Counted from the first letter of the stretch, positions 9,625-19,674 are shown. The stretch is DNA of 40,537 nucleotides from Pedobacter sp. (GCA_014377775.1 JACMOW010000127.1:1-40537), one strand, 5' to 3'. Made by a program: numbers and translations. The notes: generated by a model from the letters alone, not told the origin.

Positions 9625-10646
9625 AGCTTCCCAAAATCTGTTGCTAATTTTTGTATTTGTGCGTTGGAAATTGAATTTTTTCCTGCATCTACTACAATTC
9701 GATATTTGAATGTCACTTTTTCTCCTGTTTTTAACTTTAAGTTAGTGTTGCGGGCGCCGTTAGTGAATATTTTTTCGCCTAATGGGTTTGCAGCAAATAG
9801 GCCATAGCCTCGTGCATGCCAATAAGTAGGGTAATTTATGTTTTTTGGATAGTCGATGATGGTGACACTCACAGAGTCGGCGCCTATTTTCCCGAAAACT
9901 TTGCACCATGAGGCGCGAGTGCTCCATACCGCATCGCCCATTTTACCCTCACTGCTTACGTAATTGCCATTGGCAACTTTATCCGTTCCTCCCTTTACCA
10001 CCGTTACATTGCCTTTATCGTCGGTAAATTTTTGATCTTGTTGGGTTGGAATTTGAAGTTCGTGTGCTAATCGAATGCCTAAAAACCCATCTTTTACATC
10101 ATTAAATGTAACGTCGGTGGTTGCTATTAAGGTTGTTGATCGATCAATTATTCGGCTGTTACCTGTTGCACTAAATTCGAAATGCGTATTTTCTTCAAGT
10201 AACACATCATTATTCTGATTGGTCCAATTGGCGTGGTATTTTAAACTCCCTTTTGGCCCACTTTTAGTTTCTATAATTTTATCTGTTTTAATCCAACCGT
10301 ACTTGTCTTTTTTTTCTTTTGGAATAGCATAAGAGTTGTTCCAAAAGTCGAGCCCATTTACACTTTCATAGTTTAGCCAAATGCCAATATGATGCGGATG
10401 ATCGGTTGGGTCACCTTTTTTTGGATTCAATGGAAAGCCTCTAGTAACATCAGTTTGGTTAACCGTAAAAACAGGATATAAGAATGGTTTTTCGATGTTA
10501 TCTGGATATAAAAAACTAGTGAATAGCTTGTTTCCAATTAGTACATCAATTTTTTTTGCCTTTTGATCTTTAACTAGTTTTACTTGTGCAGCTAACGAAT
10601 GAGACAGAAGTACCAATATTAAGATAGATTTAAGAATGCTATTCAT
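9621..10646 (-). CDS. DUF6807 (PmoA-like) family protein, exported
   Basis: Signal peptide; TRGFPLNPKKGDPTDHPHHIGIWLNYESVNGLDFWNNS is diagnostic of the DUF6807/PmoA family. Confidence 0.85.
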   Translation of the reverse strand: MNSILKSILILVLLSHSLAAQVKLVKDQKAKKIDVLIGNKLFTSFLYPDNIEKPFLYPVFTVNQTDVTRGFPLNPKKGDPTDHPHHIGIWLNYESVNGLDFWNNSYAIPKEKKDKYGWIKTDKIIETKSGPKGSLKYHANWTNQNNDVLLEENTHFEFSATGNSRIIDRSTTLIATTDVTFNDVKDGFLGIRLAHELQIPTQQDQKFTDDKGNVTVVKGGTDKVANGNYVSSEGKMGDAVWSTRASWCKVFGKIGADSVSVTIIDYPKNINYPTYWHARGYGLFAANPLGEKIFTNGARNTNLKLKTGEKVTFKYRIVVDAGKNSISNAQIQKLATDFGKL

Positions 10647-10786
10647 TTACGCGGAGATTAAATACTTACTTCTACTAAAATAGGTATTTAGCCTCGGATT
10701 TTTTTATTTCTTGAAATATTATATGGTTTGCTTTTTATGAAATGTTTATAATTAAACTTGAAAAGTAGAGAGATTTTATTATTTTA

Positions 10787-10816
10787 ACTTTGTCAATCTT
10801 TAAAGATTGACAAAGT
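10787..10816. repeat. 30-bp perfect palindrome followed by T-tract on + strand
   Basis: ACTTTGTCAATCTTTAAAGATTGACAAAGT equals its own reverse complement; GTTTTTT follows. Confidence 0.9.
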
Positions 10817-10831
10817 GTTTTTTAATCCTAT

Positions 10832-12796
10832 TTATTTCTTTCCAGCTCTCTTATTTAATTCTTCAATTGGCATATTCATCATTCGGCCTATTGGAGTTTT
10901 GCCTCTGTAGGTAATCACTTTTAAAACAGTAGCATCAATAGGCGGAATTAATGGCGTGGTATATTTCGGATAAAAGCGGTCGGGAAAAGAATGGTCGAAA
11001 CTATAATAGATATCTAGACCTTCTACCTCTGTACTTAAAGTAACCTGCAATTGTCTGTCTGCACCTCTTTTTACCGTGAATATAGGGTCGTACACGCTTG
11101 GTGCATATTTAGTTTCGGCGATATCTAAACGCTTAAAATGTTGCTCAGTACGGGCAAAAAAGGTAGTCCAATTTTTTTTCTCTTTTGGCGACCATACTGA
11201 TTCGGCAATGGCGAAACCTCTTGGCCAGGTCATGTATTCAGCCTGACGGATATTATACACTTGCTCCGTCCATAAATTCGCTTGTCCACCCTTAATAAAT
11301 TTCGGATCTACATCTGCTGGTATTGGATCAAACTCGTAAGCTTTGCTTAACCGCAGCGAAGCATATACACGCGGTTCGGTTATTGCATCGGCTTGCATGT
11401 AATCTATATAGGCGTATTGTGTAGGGCTCATCACCACCTCGTGACCAGCTTTGGCTGCCTCAGTGCCGTATTTCATAGACCGCCAGCTCATTACTGCTGC
11501 GTTTTGAGAAACACCGCCTTCTAAAACTTCATCCCAAGCCATAAACTTTTTGCCCTTAGCCACTACAATCTGTTCAACTCTTTTTTCGAAATAAGCTTGT
11601 ACTTCTGGAATGGTTTTTAGTCCTTCACGTTTCATTAATTCTTTTATTTGATCATTTTTCTCCCAAAAATTGCGGGCAACTTCATCACCACCAACATGAA
11701 TATATTCAAAAGGAAAAAGCTTTGCTAATTGTGAAAATACGGTATCTAAAAAGATATAAACCTTCTCGTTGGCTGGGCACAATGTATTGTCTACTAAGCC
11801 TAGAGGAGGGGCACCTCGGCTCCAGTCCATAATCTTTTCTCCGCTTCGTACCTTATAATTCACCGCTTCGGAGCTGCACGACAAGTCGGGATAGGCTGCG
11901 ATGGCCGCTAAACTATGTCCGGGTACATCAATTTCGGGCATAATATTTACAAACCGTTCTTTTGCATAGGCTACCAATTCTTTAATGTCTTCTTGGGTAT
12001 AAAAGCCACCATAATTTCGAGGTTCATCAGCCGTTGGCGGAATAAAATCGCCAAATGATCCCACTCGGTTTACGCGCCAAGCCCCAACTTCGGTGAGTCT
12101 TGGTAATCCTTTGATTTCAATTCTCCACCCCTCATCGTCGGTTAAATGAAGGTGCAAAATGTTATATTTATACCGCACCATTGCATCAATATACTGCTTT
12201 ACTTCTTGCTTGGTAAAAAAGTGGCGAGCAACATCAAACATCAAGCCTCTCCAACCCAATCTCGGATAATCAGTTACTTGAACACAAGGAATAGCCCATT
12301 TTATACCTTTCACTTCTTCTTTGCTTTCTATTTCTTTTGGTAACAATTGCATCAAGGTTTGCACACCATAAAACAATCCGGCTGGTTTGTTTGCGGTGAT
12401 GATCACTTGCTTTAAACCCACAGTTAAATGATACCCCTCACTTCCTAGAATAGGATCAATTTTATCATTAATTATTAATTTAAAAGTAGCAATGGGCGAT
12501 GGTGTGTGTATTACACTTACAAAATGCCCTGTTGGTATAGTCAACCGCTGTTGTAAAAAGGCAACAGTTTGTTTTAGTTCAGGGGATTTATTAGCTAGAA
12601 TTACAATATTCGTAGGTAAAATAAAATGCCCTGTTTGTTTTATAAGGGTAACCGGTTCAGGAATAATAGCAATTTCTTGTAGCACTACCGGTAAGCCTGA
12701 TTCCATAGAACTTAGGTTTTCTACATCACCCTCGGCAGTTTGGGCTAGACTATGAAGTGTAAGTAAGCAAAATACGATAGCTAAAATTCGTTTCAT
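10832..12796 (-). CDS. Beta-N-acetylhexosaminidase (GH20), exported
   Basis: GWRGLMFDVARHFF, LHLHLTDDEGWRIEI, IHVGGDEV, ANLWTEQV. Start reassigned to MKRILAIVFC signal peptide within ORF 10832..12838. Confidence 0.93.
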   Translation of the reverse strand: MKRILAIVFCLLTLHSLAQTAEGDVENLSSMESGLPVVLQEIAIIPEPVTLIKQTGHFILPTNIVILANKSPELKQTVAFLQQRLTIPTGHFVSVIHTPSPIATFKLIINDKIDPILGSEGYHLTVGLKQVIITANKPAGLFYGVQTLMQLLPKEIESKEEVKGIKWAIPCVQVTDYPRLGWRGLMFDVARHFFTKQEVKQYIDAMVRYKYNILHLHLTDDEGWRIEIKGLPRLTEVGAWRVNRVGSFGDFIPPTADEPRNYGGFYTQEDIKELVAYAKERFVNIMPEIDVPGHSLAAIAAYPDLSCSSEAVNYKVRSGEKIMDWSRGAPPLGLVDNTLCPANEKVYIFLDTVFSQLAKLFPFEYIHVGGDEVARNFWEKNDQIKELMKREGLKTIPEVQAYFEKRVEQIVVAKGKKFMAWDEVLEGGVSQNAAVMSWRSMKYGTEAAKAGHEVVMSPTQYAYIDYMQADAITEPRVYASLRLSKAYEFDPIPADVDPKFIKGGQANLWTEQVYNIRQAEYMTWPRGFAIAESVWSPKEKKNWTTFFARTEQHFKRLDIAETKYAPSVYDPIFTVKRGADRQLQVTLSTEVEGLDIYYSFDHSFPDRFYPKYTTPLIPPIDATVLKVITYRGKTPIGRMMNMPIEELNKRAGKK

Positions 12797-12838
12797 GAGC
12801 AAAGGGGATTTATTTCTAATTAAATGGCAATTTATCAA

Positions 12839-13336
12839 TTATTTTCGAATGGCATATACCATTTCATCGTATACCGTTCCATTTTTATAGTAGGTGCCTT
12901 TAAATTCACCTTCAAGTTTAAAACCTGCTTTTTCCAATACGCGTTGCGATTTATAATTGGTGTCAAATGTTCTGGCATAAATTCGGGTAATGTCAAACAT
13001 TTTGAAACCATAGCTAACCATTTCTTTTATGGCTAAAGGCACTATTCCGTTTCCCCAAAATGGCTCAGCTAACCAATAGCCCATTTCAGCATTTTTGCAG
13101 TATAAATCTAGCTGCGGATGCACGCCAATGGAGCCAGCAACTTCTCCATCTATTACAATTGCAAAAATTTCGATGGGAGAGGCAGATAGGGCTAGGTTGA
13201 TAAATGCTATTCCGTCGCTCTGCGTATAAGGAAAATTAAATTTATTACTTAAGTTTTTAGAGATATTGTAGTTGTTAGCATATTTAACCAAGCAGGCTAA
13301 ATCGCTATGTTGAAAGGGGCGGAGTTCGAATTGCAT
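12839..13336 (-). CDS. GNAT family N-acetyltransferase (RimJ/RimL-like)
   Basis: MGYWLAEPFWGNGIVPLAIKEMVSYGF, RIYARTFDTNYKSQRVLEKAGFKLEG. Confidence 0.92.
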   Translation of the reverse strand: MQFELRPFQHSDLACLVKYANNYNISKNLSNKFNFPYTQSDGIAFINLALSASPIEIFAIVIDGEVAGSIGVHPQLDLYCKNAEMGYWLAEPFWGNGIVPLAIKEMVSYGFKMFDITRIYARTFDTNYKSQRVLEKAGFKLEGEFKGTYYKNGTVYDEMVYAIRK

Positions 13337-14391
13337 TAATTTGCCTCCTTCATAAACTTTATAATCCCTTTCATATAGGTTTGTTGGTCATCATAAAAAC
13401 TCATATGGCTTCCTTTCGGACAATATAAATAGCTTCCATTTTTTAATGCTGAGGCCATCCATTCCATGTGTTTAGGATCCATAGTATCGTACTGAGCGCC
13501 CACCGTTAATGTGGGGATCGTAATATTTTTTAACTGAGCAGAAACATCCCAATTAAGAAGTTTACCGGATACGCCAAATTCACTTGGCCCTTGCATGGTA
13601 ACGTATAAAGATTGATTCATTTTGCTAAAGGAGCGATTAATTGGCTCTGGCCATTGATCTAAAGGAATACGGCAAATGTGCTTCACATAAAAATTAGGCA
13701 TTAATAAACTCATGTATTCTGGATTTGCATAATCATTATTTGCCTCTATTGTTCTTATTTTTTTAAGGACAATTGGGTCCATTTGTTTTGCTAAAACCTC
13801 ATCAGCATATTTGCCATACGCAGGAATGCTGCTCATCATATTGCTAATGATCATTCCTTTCATATTTTTCTGATATTTTAATGCGTATTGCATTGCTAAT
13901 ATGCCACCCCATGAATGCCCTAACAGATAAAAATTATCTTTATCTAATTTAAGTGCTTGGCGCACCTGTTCAACTTCTTCAACATATCTATCCAGATCCC
14001 AAATGGGAGTGTCTTTAGGATTATCAGAATTGCCACAGCCCAGTTGATCGTAATAGATAAATTCTATGCCCTCTTTAGGTAAAAAATTTTCCATGCATTC
14101 GAAATATTCATGCGTTGCACCTGGTCCGCCGTTCAAAAGCAAAACTTTTATTTGTGGATTATTACCAATTCGCTTGGTCCAAACATTAAATTTTCCTTTC
14201 GGGGTTTGGATGGGGATAATTTTTACGCCACCTGTTAGCACGCCTGTATCTGGCGAATCAAAGTAAGTAGGATGTGCACTATTCCATAGTGAAGGCAAGG
14301 AAGCAACTCCTCTTATCCGTTTACCCTCGCAGGAAATAAATAGCGTAAAAATAGTAAATGTTAAAACCCAAATAACGTTTTTAAAGTTCAT
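13336..14391 (-). CDS. Proline iminopeptidase-family alpha/beta hydrolase, lipoprotein
   Basis: Lipobox LFISC; LLNGGPGATHEYFE, YYDQLGCGNSDNP, LLGHSWGGILAMQYA. Confidence 0.92.
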   Translation of the reverse strand: MNFKNVIWVLTFTIFTLFISCEGKRIRGVASLPSLWNSAHPTYFDSPDTGVLTGGVKIIPIQTPKGKFNVWTKRIGNNPQIKVLLLNGGPGATHEYFECMENFLPKEGIEFIYYDQLGCGNSDNPKDTPIWDLDRYVEEVEQVRQALKLDKDNFYLLGHSWGGILAMQYALKYQKNMKGMIISNMMSSIPAYGKYADEVLAKQMDPIVLKKIRTIEANNDYANPEYMSLLMPNFYVKHICRIPLDQWPEPINRSFSKMNQSLYVTMQGPSEFGVSGKLLNWDVSAQLKNITIPTLTVGAQYDTMDPKHMEWMASALKNGSYLYCPKGSHMSFYDDQQTYMKGIIKFMKEAN

Positions 14392-14426
14392 GATTGGAAG
14401 AGATTAAACTTGAAGATAGCAACAAA

Positions 14427-15842
14427 CTATTTAAGCACATCTAAAACCCTAAACAATTTTTTGCTAATCCCCGATCCATTGTAGTTATTAATATTAATTA
14501 CCGCGATATACTTATTTCCGTTAGCTGCGGTATAATATCCGGCGTAAGCCGAAACATCGTTAATACTTCCACTTTTTAATTTCATGCCGTTGTTTTCTGG
14601 AAAAGAATTTAAGTAATCGAAAAACCATTCTTCTTTTTGAGCTTGAAATAAAACAGAAGCCATAGCCATAGTGGTTACGCGTGTGCCGGGCGAAAGTCCG
14701 CTGCCATCTAAAATATTCAATGCATTTTTATCAATGCCTTTTGTTGCCCAAAAGTTAATTTCAGCGGCTGCACCAGTTCGAGTGGATGTGGCTTTTCCGC
14801 TTTTCCAAGCAATGGTTTTTAATAATTGCTCGCCATATAGGTTCACGCTCTTTTTATTAAACCAATATACAATCTCGCTTAAAGAAGGGGATGTTATCGT
14901 TGAAAGCTTTTGGGTGATGGTAGGTAGTAATGACCCCTCTAAACTAAGTTTTCGAGCTGTAGTTGGTGCTTTCGTGACTGCAATATTTAACCGATTTAAG
15001 GTGTCTTGCAATCGATAAGCCACATCAAAGGCTGGATCTGGCAGGGCCAATGAAATGCCAACCTTGCCTATTCCTAAGCCCCAGGTGCCGCGCAAATAGG
15101 CTAGTGAGCCGTATGGTGGTAAATAGCCATATGCATTGTCGCCCGAGCCCAAAGGCCCTGTTTTAAGCTCGTTAACTACCTGCAAATAGGGCATTGCAGG
15201 AACAATTTCTTTTAAATTAACTTCTGAACCAGCTGCACTTCCAGGTTTAAGGTGAACATCGAATTGGTTTTCGCGCCAAGTAAGCGATGAAGTTCCCGCA
15301 CCATAATAATTGCCCATGTCTTGCCAAATCCATCCTTCGGGCATGGTTTGCGTGCCAAATAAGCTATCATCACCAATTACATTTCCTTCAATTTTTTTAA
15401 TTCCTGCCGCTTTGATGGCATTTACCCATTGCGTTAAAATTATATTTTCTTTACTTTGTTCGTAGCGCCAAGAACCTAATGTTGGGTCGCCGCCGCCATT
15501 GATGATTAAATCTCCTTGCAAAGTGCCATCGGTGGTAATCTTTCCACTATAGCCCAAAGTGGTTTGATAACGAAAATCTTTTCCTAAAACACTAAATGCA
15601 GTTGCCGATGTTATCACTTTTAGCGTCGAAGCCGTTGCTAAGCCTATATTTTCATTTTTTGCAAAAATCACAGCACCCGTTTTTGCATCTAATAAACATA
15701 GTGAGGTAATGGCATATTTAGCTTGCTCATCGGCAATTAAATTTTGATAAGCCTGTTCTAGTTTTGCAATTGGAAATTGAGCAAAACAAGTTTGAGCAAG
15801 AAATAAAAGGAGGATAGAGATTTTTATTAGTTTCATTATCAT
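14427..15842 (-). CDS. dacB: D-alanyl-D-alanine carboxypeptidase/endopeptidase (PBP4, peptidase S13)
   Basis: SxxK (TASTLKVITSA), NGGGDPTLGS, DGSGLSPGTRVT, KLKSGSINDVSAYAGY. Confidence 0.93.
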   Translation of the reverse strand: MIMKLIKISILLLFLAQTCFAQFPIAKLEQAYQNLIADEQAKYAITSLCLLDAKTGAVIFAKNENIGLATASTLKVITSATAFSVLGKDFRYQTTLGYSGKITTDGTLQGDLIINGGGDPTLGSWRYEQSKENIILTQWVNAIKAAGIKKIEGNVIGDDSLFGTQTMPEGWIWQDMGNYYGAGTSSLTWRENQFDVHLKPGSAAGSEVNLKEIVPAMPYLQVVNELKTGPLGSGDNAYGYLPPYGSLAYLRGTWGLGIGKVGISLALPDPAFDVAYRLQDTLNRLNIAVTKAPTTARKLSLEGSLLPTITQKLSTITSPSLSEIVYWFNKKSVNLYGEQLLKTIAWKSGKATSTRTGAAAEINFWATKGIDKNALNILDGSGLSPGTRVTTMAMASVLFQAQKEEWFFDYLNSFPENNGMKLKSGSINDVSAYAGYYTAANGNKYIAVININNYNGSGISKKLFRVLDVLK

Positions 15843-15908
15843 TCTATTAAATATAATGGTTGTGCAGTAAAATTAAACTAATCTAAAGTTATTTAGTTTT
15901 TCAACATC

Positions 15909-15958
15909 AAGAAATTAAGATTATTAAGGGAAATAGTCTTAAATTTTCTTAATTTCTT
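15909..15958. repeat. Imperfect inverted repeat (12-bp perfect outer arms, 5-bp inner arms)
   Basis: AAGAAATTAAGA (15909-15920) / TCTTAATTTCTT (15947-15958), nested TTAAG (15924-15928) / CTTAA (15938-15942). Confidence 0.6.
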
Positions 15959-15968
15959 AATGGTTTAA

Positions 15969-16006
15969 AAAAAACATAAAAAAAGTGATGCTGTTCACAT
16001 CACTTT
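15969..16006 (-). terminator. Rho-independent-like terminator of asd
   Basis: Stem AAAGTGATG (15982-15990) / CATCACTTT (15998-16006), loop CTGTTCA; A-tract at lower coordinates gives a U-tract on the minus-strand transcript. Confidence 0.75.
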
Positions 16007-16027
16007 GAATTTATAAGATTTTTTATG

Positions 16028-17020
16028 TTAAACTAACTCTTTCCTTACCAAATATTCAGCAATTTGCACCGCATTAGTAGCAGCCCCTTTGCGTAAGTTA
16101 TCAGCGACAATCCACATGTTCAAGGTATTTGGCATCGATTCGTCTCTACGAATACGACCTACAAATACTTCGTCCTTTTCATGGGCATCTTTTGGCATTG
16201 GATATTTTAGGTTCGCAATATCATCAACTACAATAATTCCTTCGGTTTTTTCTAACAATGCAGTTACTTCAGCAAGATCAAATTCATTTTCAAACTCGAT
16301 GTTTACCGATTCCGAGTGGCCGCCCATTACTGGAATACGAACCGTAGTTGCAGTTAAACGGATACTATCATCTCCCATAATTTTACGGGTTTCATTGATC
16401 ATTTTCATCTCCTCTTTGGTGTATCCATTTTCGGTAAATACATCAATTTGAGGGATTACATTTAAATCAATCTGATAAGGATAAGCCATAGGGCCATCGT
16501 AAATGCCATTACGCTCGTTCATCATCTGATCAACCGCTTTTACGCCCGTTCCAGTTACCGATTGATAAGTGGATACTACTACACGTTTAATGCGATAAGC
16601 ATCATGTAAAGGTTTTAAAGCTACCACCATTTGGATGGTCGAACAATTTGGATTAGCAATAATTTTATCTTCGATAGACAAGGTAGAGGCATTCACTTCA
16701 GGTACGATTAAAGGAACTTTTGGGTCCATCCGCCATGCTGATGAGTTATCAATTACCGTTGTACCTGCTTCTTTAAAACGGGGAGCATGTTCAAGTGAAG
16801 TACTTCCACCTGCCGAGAATAAAGCAATTTCTGGACGCATACCTATTGCAGTGTCCATGCTAACAATTGGAAACTGTTTACCCTTAAACGTGATTAACTT
16901 ACCAACACTCTTTTCGGAGGCAACTGGAATTAATTCGGTTAATGGGAAATTTCTTTCTTCCAATACTTTTAACATTACGGTACCTACCAACCCGGTGGCA
17001 CCTACTACTGCAACTTTCAT
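16028..17020 (-). CDS. asd: Aspartate-semialdehyde dehydrogenase
   Basis: VAVVGATGLVGTVMLKVL, NPNCSTIQMVVALKPLHD, GGHSESVNIEFE. Confidence 0.95.
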   Translation of the reverse strand: MKVAVVGATGLVGTVMLKVLEERNFPLTELIPVASEKSVGKLITFKGKQFPIVSMDTAIGMRPEIALFSAGGSTSLEHAPRFKEAGTTVIDNSSAWRMDPKVPLIVPEVNASTLSIEDKIIANPNCSTIQMVVALKPLHDAYRIKRVVVSTYQSVTGTGVKAVDQMMNERNGIYDGPMAYPYQIDLNVIPQIDVFTENGYTKEEMKMINETRKIMGDDSIRLTATTVRIPVMGGHSESVNIEFENEFDLAEVTALLEKTEGIIVVDDIANLKYPMPKDAHEKDEVFVGRIRRDESMPNTLNMWIVADNLRKGAATNAVQIAEYLVRKELV

Positions 17021-17070
17021 TTGCTTTTTGAATTTTAGTATATTAAGTTAATTCTTAATACCTACCAAAG

Positions 17071-19674
17071 ATGAGAAAAACTTTACTTTTTTTACTGCTA
17101 TTGAGTGTTAAACTTACATTTGGGCAGTTGCGCGACAACTTTAATGATGGTAATTTTACGACTAACCCTATTTGGAGCGGACAAACATCGCTATTTTCCG
17201 TTAACACTGCCAAGCAATTGAAATCATCTTTGTCGTCTGTTTCACAAGCGATTAGCTTAGTTACGCCTAGTGTTTTAGCTTTAAATGTAGGTTGGGAATT
17301 CTCCGTCCAGCTTAATTTTGATCCCTCGACGACAAATTTTACAAGAATTTATTTAATTGCTGATAAGGAAGATTTGAAAGGCAGTTTAAATGGGTATTTT
17401 ATCCAGATTGGTGAAAGTGGAAGCGCAGATAGCTACGATTTATATAAACAAACAGGCAATTCGACAAGTAAAATTATCGACGGTTTGCCAAAAAATAGGG
17501 GCAATATTAATTTTTTATCCACAAAATTACGGGTAACCAGAGATGATTTGGGTAAATGGGATTTGTATATTTCTTTAGATGATGGTGCTAATTACACGTT
17601 AGAGGGAAGCGTTACGGATAAAACCTTTACAGGCACAAGCTGGTTCGGTGTATACTGCAAATATACAGCTACTCGTTCGGATGGTTTTGTATTCGATGAT
17701 TTCAATGTAGAAGAATTGGTGGTTGATATTACTCCTCCTCAACTGGTGCAGATTAAAGTGATTGATAATTTTAATATAGAGGCCACATTTTCGGAAGCAT
17801 TAGCAATTAATTCGGCCTTGATGGTAAATAATTATGTAGTTAAAGAACGCAACGAAAACCCCATTTCTATAATTTCAACTGCTTTGTTAAATGTAGTTAT
17901 ACTAAATTTTGTTCGCTCTTTTAATTCGGGTAGTTATTCATTATTGGTAAATGGTGTTAAGGATTTAAAGGGAAATAGTGCTAACAATGTTGAGGCCAGT
18001 ACATTTTATATTCAACCCTACACCGCTTTAAAGGGCGATTTGGTGATCAATGAAATTTTTGCAGATCCATCGCCACCCATTGATTTACCCACGGTAGAGT
18101 TTGTTGAGCTTTGGAACACGACTAACAACTATATACTATTGAGAGATTGGAAATTCAAAGATTTAACGTCAACACATACCTTTTTAGGAGATACACTTGC
18201 GCCTAATGGATTTGTAATTTTGTGCGCAACGGCGGATGTAAACCTTTTTAGAATTTTCGGTAAAACGATAGGGCTTTCGGTTTGGCCAACCTTAAATAAT
18301 GATAAAGATAAGCTGAGTTTGATTGATGCCGAGCAAACCTTAATTGACGAGGTTTTTTATACTGATAATTGGTACAAGGATGCTGAAAAGAAAAATGGAG
18401 GCTATAGCTTAGAATTAATTGACCCTAAAAATAAGTGTGTAGGCATACAAAATTGGCAAGCCAGTAACCATAGCATTGGAGGTACGCCAGGAACTGAAAA
18501 TTCTGTTTATCAATTACAAATAAACTCAATACCTCCTAAAATACTTACGGCTTCAATACTAGATGAAACCACGATAAGGATAGAGTTTAATAAAGCTATA
18601 GATAGCATAAGCGGAGTATTAATTGATAACTATAGCTTAAATAATGGAATAGGCAAGCCTTTAACTGCTACTCCACTCGCTCCGAATTTTACAACTGTGT
18701 TACTTAAGCTCTCCACAGCCTTAGTTAAGGGTATCGAACATACGGTTATCGTAAATAACATCACAGACTGTGCTGGGAATTTAATAGACAGTACTATAAA
18801 CACAGTTAAGCTTTTTATTGCCAAGGATATCGGGAAATCTGATATTTTAATTAGCGAGATCTTAGTGAATCCGAAATCTGGAGGGGTAGATTTTATTGAA
18901 ATTTATAATGCTACAGACCATGTTTTGGATTTGTCGACTTTAAACTTGGCCAATATCGATGTAACGGGAAATTTCGCTAGCATCAAAACGATAAGTACCA
19001 CAACTGCTTATATTCCAAGTAAAGCCTTCTGGGTGCTAACTGGTGATATTGACATTATTAGGAAGCATTACGAAGTGAAAAACGCAACTCACTTTACAAA
19101 AATGCCATCATTGCCCATATATAACAATGATAAAGGTTCGGTGATTTTGTTGGGTACTCAGGGAGTGGTTGATCGATTTGATTATCATGAAAAAATGCAT
19201 TTTCCTTTGTTGCAAATTGCAAAAGGTGTATCGTTAGAGCGTATTTCTTTTCAAAAAGCTACGAATGAGAAAAATAATTTTAGGTCGGCCGCCCAAGCGA
19301 GTGGTTTTGCAACGCCGACTTATAAAAATTCTCAGGGCGAAAGCTTAGGTGTCACAAACCAAATTTGGTTAAGCGCTACAGTATTTTCTCCAGATGGAGA
19401 TGGCATTGAGGATGTTTTACAGGTAAATTACCAACTTGTTGACCAAGATTACTTAGCGAATGTTACCATTTACAACGATAAGGGATTACCAGTTAAAAGA
19501 ATGCTTAGGAATAATAGCATTCCCAAAATAGGTTATTTTGTTTGGGATGGGTTAAATGATGCTGGAACTTTAAATAAAGTAGGGATTTATATCATTAGGT
19601 TTGTGGTTTTTGCCTTGAATGGAAAAACACTTCATTTTGAGAAGACCTGTGTATTGGCTACAAGACTCAATTGA
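17071..19674 (+). CDS. Lamin tail domain-containing exported protein with SbsA Ig-like segments and a C-terminal CHU_C/FlgD-like domain
   Basis: Signal peptide; two LTD segments (GDLVINEIFADPSPPIDLPTVEFVELWN; SDILISEILVNPKSGGVDFIEIYN); C-terminal FSPDGDGIEDVLQVNYQL...GIYIIRFVV. Confidence 0.85.
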   Translation: MRKTLLFLLLLSVKLTFGQLRDNFNDGNFTTNPIWSGQTSLFSVNTAKQLKSSLSSVSQAISLVTPSVLALNVGWEFSVQLNFDPSTTNFTRIYLIADKEDLKGSLNGYFIQIGESGSADSYDLYKQTGNSTSKIIDGLPKNRGNINFLSTKLRVTRDDLGKWDLYISLDDGANYTLEGSVTDKTFTGTSWFGVYCKYTATRSDGFVFDDFNVEELVVDITPPQLVQIKVIDNFNIEATFSEALAINSALMVNNYVVKERNENPISIISTALLNVVILNFVRSFNSGSYSLLVNGVKDLKGNSANNVEASTFYIQPYTALKGDLVINEIFADPSPPIDLPTVEFVELWNTTNNYILLRDWKFKDLTSTHTFLGDTLAPNGFVILCATADVNLFRIFGKTIGLSVWPTLNNDKDKLSLIDAEQTLIDEVFYTDNWYKDAEKKNGGYSLELIDPKNKCVGIQNWQASNHSIGGTPGTENSVYQLQINSIPPKILTASILDETTIRIEFNKAIDSISGVLIDNYSLNNGIGKPLTATPLAPNFTTVLLKLSTALVKGIEHTVIVNNITDCAGNLIDSTINTVKLFIAKDIGKSDILISEILVNPKSGGVDFIEIYNATDHVLDLSTLNLANIDVTGNFASIKTISTTTAYIPSKAFWVLTGDIDIIRKHYEVKNATHFTKMPSLPIYNNDKGSVILLGTQGVVDRFDYHEKMHFPLLQIAKGVSLERISFQKATNEKNNFRSAAQASGFATPTYKNSQGESLGVTNQIWLSATVFSPDGDGIEDVLQVNYQLVDQDYLANVTIYNDKGLPVKRMLRNNSIPKIGYFVWDGLNDAGTLNKVGIYIIRFVVFALNGKTLHFEKTCVLATRLN

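Noticed and set aside
10785-10792. TAACTTTG as a + strand promoter -7 box
   Set aside because: No + strand gene downstream; it is part of the edge of the palindrome.
14671-15018. 115-aa + strand ORF opposite dacB
   Set aside because: Shadow ORF with no domain signal.
16635-17051. 138-aa + strand ORF opposite asd
   Set aside because: Antisense to a confidently identified gene; no recognisable domain; shadow ORF.
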